Shown here: piece after piece, positions 60,023 to 64,000 of the stretch | Layout of the letters: each line of letters opens with the position of its first letter | Numbering within the stretch: position 1 is the first letter of the stretch | Assembly (NCBI RefSeq): GCF_030816915.1 | Contig: NZ_JAUSYN010000002.1 | Location: forward strand, 967,501-1,031,500 | From: Streptomyces sp. B3I8 | GTDB taxonomy: Bacteria > Actinomycetota > Actinomycetes > Streptomycetales > Streptomycetaceae | Length of the DNA stretch: 64,000 nt | Reading direction: 5' to 3' | Notes under the pieces: model-generated | Told to the model about the DNA's origin: nothing | The model's input: the letters and a program-made list of their open reading frames with translations, nothing else | Database searches by the model: none | Translations under genes and position numbers: made by a program

Positions 60023-60654
60023 CGCGCCGCCTCCCGGTCCGCGTCCACGGTCACGCTGACGTTCGCGTTCGCGCCGAGCAGCCGCTCGACGTACTTGGCG
60101 ACGATGTCGACCTCGAGGTTGACCGGGTCGCCGGGCTGCTTGCGGCCCAGCGTGGTCAGGGCGAGCGTCGTGGGGATCAGACTGACGGTGAAGTGCGCGT
60201 CACCGGCCTCGACGACGGTGAGGCTGATGCCGTCGACGGTGATGGAGCCCTTCTCCACGACATACCGCGCGAGGTCCGCGGGGAGGGAGACCTTGACGAG
60301 CTCCCAGTTCTCGGAGGGCGTACGCGCGAGGATCTCGCCCGTGCCGTCCACGTGGCCCTGCACGATGTGCCCGCCGAGGCGGGCGCCGACGGCGGTGGGG
60401 CGTTCGAGGTTGACGCGGGAGCCGACGGCTAGGGCGCCGAGGCTGGAGCGCGTCAGGGTCTCCGCCATGACGTCGGCGGTGAACTCGTCGCCCTCGTGGT
60501 CGACGACGGTGAGACAGACGCCGTTGACGGCGATGGAGTCGCCGTGCTGCGCCCCCTCGGTGACGACGGGGCCACGGAGCCGGAAGCGGGCGGCGTCGCC
60601 GAGGTCCTCCACGGCGGTCACTTCGCCCAGCTCTTCGACGATTCCGGTGAACAC
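60019..60654 (-). CDS. ribE: Riboflavin synthase (alpha subunit)
   Basis: 211-aa riboflavin synthase with two similar beta-barrel lumazine-binding repeats (about 1-97 and 98-195): [38 protein letters not shown] and [14 protein letters not shown]. Dismutates two lumazines to riboflavin. GTG start at 60654 with AGGAGG nine bases upstream. First gene of the operon, about 200 nt behind an FMN riboswitch. The frame stays open upstream into the leader. Confidence 0.96.
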   Translation of the reverse strand: MFTGIVEELGEVTAVEDLGDAARFRLRGPVVTEGAQHGDSIAVNGVCLTVVDHEGDEFTADVMAETLTRSSLGALAVGSRVNLERPTAVGARLGGHIVQGHVDGTGEILARTPSENWELVKVSLPADLARYVVEKGSITVDGISLTVVEAGDAHFTVSLIPTTLALTTLGRKQPGDPVNLEVDIVAKYVERLLGANANVSVTVDADREAAR

Positions 60655-60695
60655 TTCCCGGGTCCTCCTGCCTCTTCGGGCACGGACTCCGGGGG

Positions 60696-60710
60696 CTGTC
60701 GGAACGACAG
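60696..60710 (-). promoter_or_regulatory. Hairpin in the ribE leader (possible expression platform)
   Basis: CTGTCG-GAA-CGACAG, a 6-bp stem, between the FMN aptamer (60861-60990) and the ribE start (60654). It could be part of the switching structure or incidental. Confidence 0.4.
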
Positions 60711-60860
60711 ACTCGTACGGGAGGAACACCTGGGGCGACGCCGAGCGGACGCGTCCTGGGGCGCGTGGTGCGGGGCCGCGCGAGAGATCTCGCGGGTCCG
60801 CACGGTCGCGTGTCCCTGAGGACGAACCGGTACGGCGGCGCGCACGAATGCCCGCCCGCC

Positions 60861-60990
60861 GCGCACTGCCTCCCATCCGGACTTTAACCGTCGGTCCAGG
60901 AATTTCACCTGGTCAACCGGCCGCTGGAAGCGACCGGGTCGCGGACTGTAACCGCCGGTTCGGACTTTCACCGACCCCGGAGTGCGCTGC
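60861..60990 (-). ncRNA. FMN riboswitch (RFN element)
   Basis: On the minus strand the classical RFN order is present: GGGGTCGGTGAAAGTCCG, CGGCGGTTACAGTCCGCGACC, a variable stem, CAGGTGAAATTCCTGGACC, GACGGTTAAAGTCCGGATG, and closing GGGAGGCAGTGCG pairing with GCGCACTCC. It binds FMN and should switch off ribE-ribM-ribAB-ribH and downstream genes when FMN is plentiful. Confidence 0.98.
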
Positions 60991-61230
60991 TTCTGGTACA
61001 GACACAGTGTGCCACGCCCATGCGGGTGAGTGACTGTGCGGTGCCTCACAGACAGCGGTGCCTCACAGACAGCGGTGCTTCGCAGAGACCGGCTACGGGA
61101 AGCCCGGCGGCGGGCAAGGGCCGTCGTCACCACCGCCGGGCCGCCGGCGAACGCCGCTACGCGCACGGCGCGCGACGTCAGGGCTGACGGTAAGTGGTCT
61201 GGACCAGACGGTCAATGGGGCAGCGCCCGT

Positions 61231-61358
61231 AACCGTAGGGGGCGCGGGGAACCGCGCGCGACCACCGACCGCCTGCCGGAGAAAACACATGCGGGGTCGC
61301 AGGGACGGAGCACCTGAAGGGCGGGAGGGGCAGGGGCGGCGGGGGCGATGAACCCGCC
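61231..61358. repeat. Dispersed intergenic repeat, copy 3
   Basis: GGGGCGCGGGGAACCGCGC (from about 61240) then, after 50 bp, GGGACGGAGCACC and GGGCGGGAGGGGCAGGGG-CGGCGGGGG, matching the modular repeat at 38993-39083 and 44332-44387. The remainder of 60991-61377 shows no gene. Confidence 0.6.
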
Positions 61359-61377
61359 GGCACAGCCGGACCGGACG

Positions 61378-62559
61378 TCAGCCGAGCTGCGCCGCAGCCG
61401 CGAACACCGCCCGCTGCACCGCGTCACGGGCCATCAGGAGCGCGCCACGCAACACCGCCGCGCCTCCCAGCTCCCCCACCCGCACCTCCGTCGGCAGCGG
61501 CGACATCCCCGCCAGCCGCTCCGCCACGCGCCCCGCCAGCTCCTCCCCGCCGGCCTGCCCCACCTCGCCCCCCAGCACCACACACCCGGGATCCAGCACC
61601 GCGACCACGGACGACACCCCGATCGCCAGCCGTTCGGCGAGCGCGTCGAGGAACAACTCCGCGCCGCCGTCGATCCCCGCCCGCACCAGCCCCGCCGCAT
61701 GCGCCCCCGGCTCACCCCCGGGCGCCGTCACCCCGTACCGCTCCGCGAGCCGCACCACCGCCGCCGCCCCCGCCAGCGCGTGGAATCCGCCCGCGCAGTC
61801 GGTCGCCGACGGCAGCCCCCCGGTCCCCGGCACCGGCAGGAACCCGATCTCCCCGGTCCCGCCGGAGGCACCCCGCCGCAGCGCGCCGTCGAGCATCACC
61901 GCCGCCCCCGTGCCGTGCCCCAGCCACAGCAGCACGAACGTGTCGCGGTCGCGCACGGCCCCGTCGCGCCGCTCGGCCAGCGCCGCGAGGTTGGTCTCGT
62001 TCTCGACGATCACCCGCGCGGGCAGCCGCTCCTGCAACGCGGCCACCAGCCGCCGGTGCCACTCGGGCAGGCCGGAGGAGTCGCGCAGCTCCCCCGTGGC
62101 GGGGTGGATCAGCCCGGGTGCGCCGATCCCGACGGTGTGCAGCCGGTCGACGCCGGCCTCCTTGGCGGTGCGCTCCACCAACGTCACCGCCTGCTCGACG
62201 GCCGGCCCGGTCCCCGTGCCGTCGCCGATCGGCACGGAGGCCTCGGCGAGCACCACGCCGAGAAGATCGGCGACGACGACCGTCACCCCCTCGGTGCGCA
62301 CGTCGAGCGCGGCCAGATGCGCGCGCCCCGCGACGATCCCGTACAGCCGCGCGTTCGGCCCGCGCCGCTGCTCGCCCGACTCCCCCACCACCTCGATCAG
62401 ATCGGCCACGGCCAGGCGTTCGACGAGGTCGGCGACCGTGGGCCGGGACAGTCCGGTGAGCTGCTTCAACTGCCCGGCCGTGAGCGGGCCGTGCTCCTGC
62501 AGCAGCCGGAGTGCGAGCCGGTCGTTGATGGCCCGGGCGGTACGCGGGGATGCGGGCAT
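61378..62559 (-). CDS. ROK-family transcriptional regulator
   Basis: 393-aa ROK repressor: N-terminal HTH (NDRLALRLLQEHGPLTAGQLKQ, TGLSRPTVADLVERL) and the actin-like sugar-kinase fold (LGHGTGAAVMLDGALRRGASGGTGEIG). The usual zinc motif CxCGxxGCxE is missing; the matching place reads GTGGLPSATDCAGG. The kinase DxGxTK start is also degenerate. Start at the ATG at 62559 behind GGGAGG. Divergent from an MFS carrier, with a perfect inverted repeat between them. Confidence 0.92.
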   Translation of the reverse strand: MPASPRTARAINDRLALRLLQEHGPLTAGQLKQLTGLSRPTVADLVERLAVADLIEVVGESGEQRRGPNARLYGIVAGRAHLAALDVRTEGVTVVVADLLGVVLAEASVPIGDGTGTGPAVEQAVTLVERTAKEAGVDRLHTVGIGAPGLIHPATGELRDSSGLPEWHRRLVAALQERLPARVIVENETNLAALAERRDGAVRDRDTFVLLWLGHGTGAAVMLDGALRRGASGGTGEIGFLPVPGTGGLPSATDCAGGFHALAGAAAVVRLAERYGVTAPGGEPGAHAAGLVRAGIDGGAELFLDALAERLAIGVSSVVAVLDPGCVVLGGEVGQAGGEELAGRVAERLAGMSPLPTEVRVGELGGAAVLRGALLMARDAVQRAVFAAAAQLG

Positions 62560-62674
62560 GCGGGGATCCTCCCAGACGGGACGGACGGCCGGGGGCACCC
62601 GTCACCCCGGGCACCGGACCGCAGGCCACGGCCCCGGTAACAGGCCGCCGACCGCCCGACCGTAAAGCGGCTAT

Positions 62675-62697
62675 CTATCAGGCAGGGTCCCTGATAG
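62675..62697. promoter_or_regulatory. ROK operator (inverted repeat)
   Basis: CTATCAGG (62675-62682), seven bases, CCTGATAG (62690-62697): perfect 8-bp arms in the 194-bp gap between the ROK regulator and the MFS gene. An in-line TAGTTT (62695-62700) could be the carrier's -10 box overlapped by the operator, fitting repression. Confidence 0.8.
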
Positions 62698-62753
62698 TTT
62701 ACGCCGGTCGCCGGTCACTGCGGATTCACGGCTCCAGGGAGGGAAGAGGCACC

Positions 62754-63986
62754 ATGGCGGACGTGCACGGAACGGGCCACAGGGTCCATGACAGGCAGCG
62801 CGTGAGGCGGGCGCGGTACGCCGTGGCGGCCGTGTTCGCCGTGCACGGCGCGGTGACCGGCTCGTTCGCGACCCGGGTGCCCTGGATCCAGGACCACGCC
62901 TCGGTGAGTGCGGGCCAGCTCGGCCTGGCGCTGGCCTTCCCGGCGTTCGGCGCGGCCGCGGCGATGCCGCTCGCGGGCCGGATCACCCACCGCTTCGGTT
63001 CCCGCGCCGCGCTGCGCGGCCTGCTCGCACTGTGGACGCTCTCCCTGATCCTGCCGTCGCTGGCGCCGAACGTGTACGCGCTGTGCCCGGCGCTGTTCGC
63101 CTACGGCGCGGCGGCGGGCATGTCGGACGTGGCGATGAACGCGCTGGGCGTGGAGGTGGAGAACCGTCTCGACAAGTCGATCATGTCCGGGCTGCACGGG
63201 ATGTGGAGCGCCGGCGCCCTGATCGGCTCGGCCGGCGGCACCCTCGCCGCGCACCTGGGCAGCGACGCGCGCGTGCACCACGCGCTGGCCGCGGCCGCCT
63301 TGACCGTGCTCGGCCTCGTCGCCTGCCACTGGGTGCTGGACCTGCGGCCCGCCGAGGACGAGGAGCCGCCGCCCCGGTTCTCGCTGCCGCCCCGGTCCGC
63401 GCTGCTGATCGGCGCGGTCGGTTTCTGCGCGGTGTTCGCGGAGGGCGCGAGCCTGGACTGGTCGGCGGTGTACCTGCGGGACCGGCTGGAGACGTCGGCG
63501 GGCCTCGCGGCGGCCTGCACCACGGGCTTCACGCTCACCATGGCGGTGGCGCGGCTCGTGGGCGACGCGGTGGTGGACCGGTTCGGCGCCGCCAGGACCG
63601 TACGCGTGGGCGGCGTACTGGCGACGTTCGGCGGGCTGATGGTCGTACTGGCCGGGCACCCGGCCGTCGCCATGGGCGGCTTCGCGCTGATGGGCCTCGG
63701 CATCGCGGTGGTCGTCCCGCTGTGCTTCGCCGCGGCCGGCCGCAGTGGGCCGAACCCGAGCCAGGCCATCGCGGGCGTCGCGACCGTCACCTACACCTCG
63801 GGCCTCGTCGCCCCCGGCGCGATCGGCACACTGGCCCAGGCGACGAGCCTGATGGCGTCGTTCGGCCTGGTGACACTGCTCGCCTGCGGGCTCGCGGTGT
63901 TCGCCGGAGTGCTGCGGGTCGGCGACCGCGACCGGCAGAAGATCAGCGGTGGTCCGGGTGCAGCAGTTCCCGACCCACGGCCCTGA
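62754..63986 (+). CDS. MFS transporter (YbjJ-like)
   Basis: 410-aa major facilitator with about 12 hydrophobic segments; resembles the YbjJ-type branch (GSFATRVPWIQDHASVSAGQLGLAL at TM1; DVAMNALGVEVE; EGASLDWSAVYLRD). The loop 2-3 region carries LAGRITHRFGSRAAL. Cargo unknown; control by a ROK protein suggests a sugar or sugar derivative. Start at the ATG at 62754, behind GGGAGGGAAGAGG. The window ends 14 bp past the stop. Confidence 0.9.
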   Translation: MADVHGTGHRVHDRQRVRRARYAVAAVFAVHGAVTGSFATRVPWIQDHASVSAGQLGLALAFPAFGAAAAMPLAGRITHRFGSRAALRGLLALWTLSLILPSLAPNVYALCPALFAYGAAAGMSDVAMNALGVEVENRLDKSIMSGLHGMWSAGALIGSAGGTLAAHLGSDARVHHALAAAALTVLGLVACHWVLDLRPAEDEEPPPRFSLPPRSALLIGAVGFCAVFAEGASLDWSAVYLRDRLETSAGLAAACTTGFTLTMAVARLVGDAVVDRFGAARTVRVGGVLATFGGLMVVLAGHPAVAMGGFALMGLGIAVVVPLCFAAAGRSGPNPSQAIAGVATVTYTSGLVAPGAIGTLAQATSLMASFGLVTLLACGLAVFAGVLRVGDRDRQKISGGPGAAVPDPRP

Positions 63987-64000
63987 ACCGCTCGCTCCAG

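Overview
The window is high-GC actinobacterial DNA, almost certainly a Streptomyces chromosome. The evidence is family-specific: a conservon (cvnA-D), rbpA behind an exact sigma-R promoter, the sporulation pair smeA/sffA, ppm1, an FMN-riboswitch-controlled ribE-ribM-ribAB-ribH operon, and GGGGCGGAGCCCC intergenic hairpins. The order rbpA - fxsA - ppm1 and smeA - sffA matches what I recall of the S. coelicolor core chromosome (rbpA as SCO1421, ppm1 as SCO1423). I see no tRNA, rRNA, prophage, IS element or CRISPR array.

Layout. 1-11 kb: PTS enzyme I, acetoacetyl-CoA synthetase, a GH31-like protein with altered catalytic residues, a NUDIX hydrolase, a VanX-like D-Ala-D-Ala dipeptidase and a lone glycerol kinase. 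11-15.5 kb: a four-gene conservon on the minus strand. 15.9-24.2 kb: a membrane protein, then a three-gene minus-strand operon resembling a MukBEF/MksBEF/Wadjet-type SMC complex (kleisin, small winged-helix subunit, 1604-aa SMC ATPase) without the JetD/MksG nuclease. 24.5-30 kb: an FCD-GntR regulator divergent from a five-gene operon (MFS carrier, D-glutamate cyclase-like protein, PxpA, PxpB, PxpC) for 5-oxoproline/D-glutamate use, with a perfect palindrome between them. 30-38 kb: a decayed glycosyltransferase remnant, HEAT-like and ankyrin proteins, smeA-sffA, a MocR regulator divergent from a YczE-like protein, and a glycerophosphodiester phosphodiesterase. 38-43 kb: rbpA, fxsA, ppm1, an amidohydrolase and an Lrp regulator. 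43-55 kb: small hypothetical genes, a hairpin-repeat cluster, TetR and XRE regulators, an SDR, a Tat-exported C39-like protein, a small kinase, an EccA-like AAA+ ATPase and two CNNM/CBS membrane proteins. 55-61 kb: one minus-strand unit running from an FMN riboswitch through ribE-ribM-ribAB-ribH to hisE-hisG and a small membrane protein. 61-64 kb: a ROK regulator divergent from an MFS carrier, with a clear inverted repeat between them.

Most of the window is core chromosome. The items most worth a second look are the nuclease-less SMC operon with Asn in place of the Walker B Glu, the SffA P-loop without its lysine, the GH31-like protein with Asp-to-Glu changes at both catalytic positions, the heptanucleotide repeat between ribAB and ribH, and several perfect operator-like palindromes. 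Long antisense reading frames across the window are GC-bias shadows and are left out.
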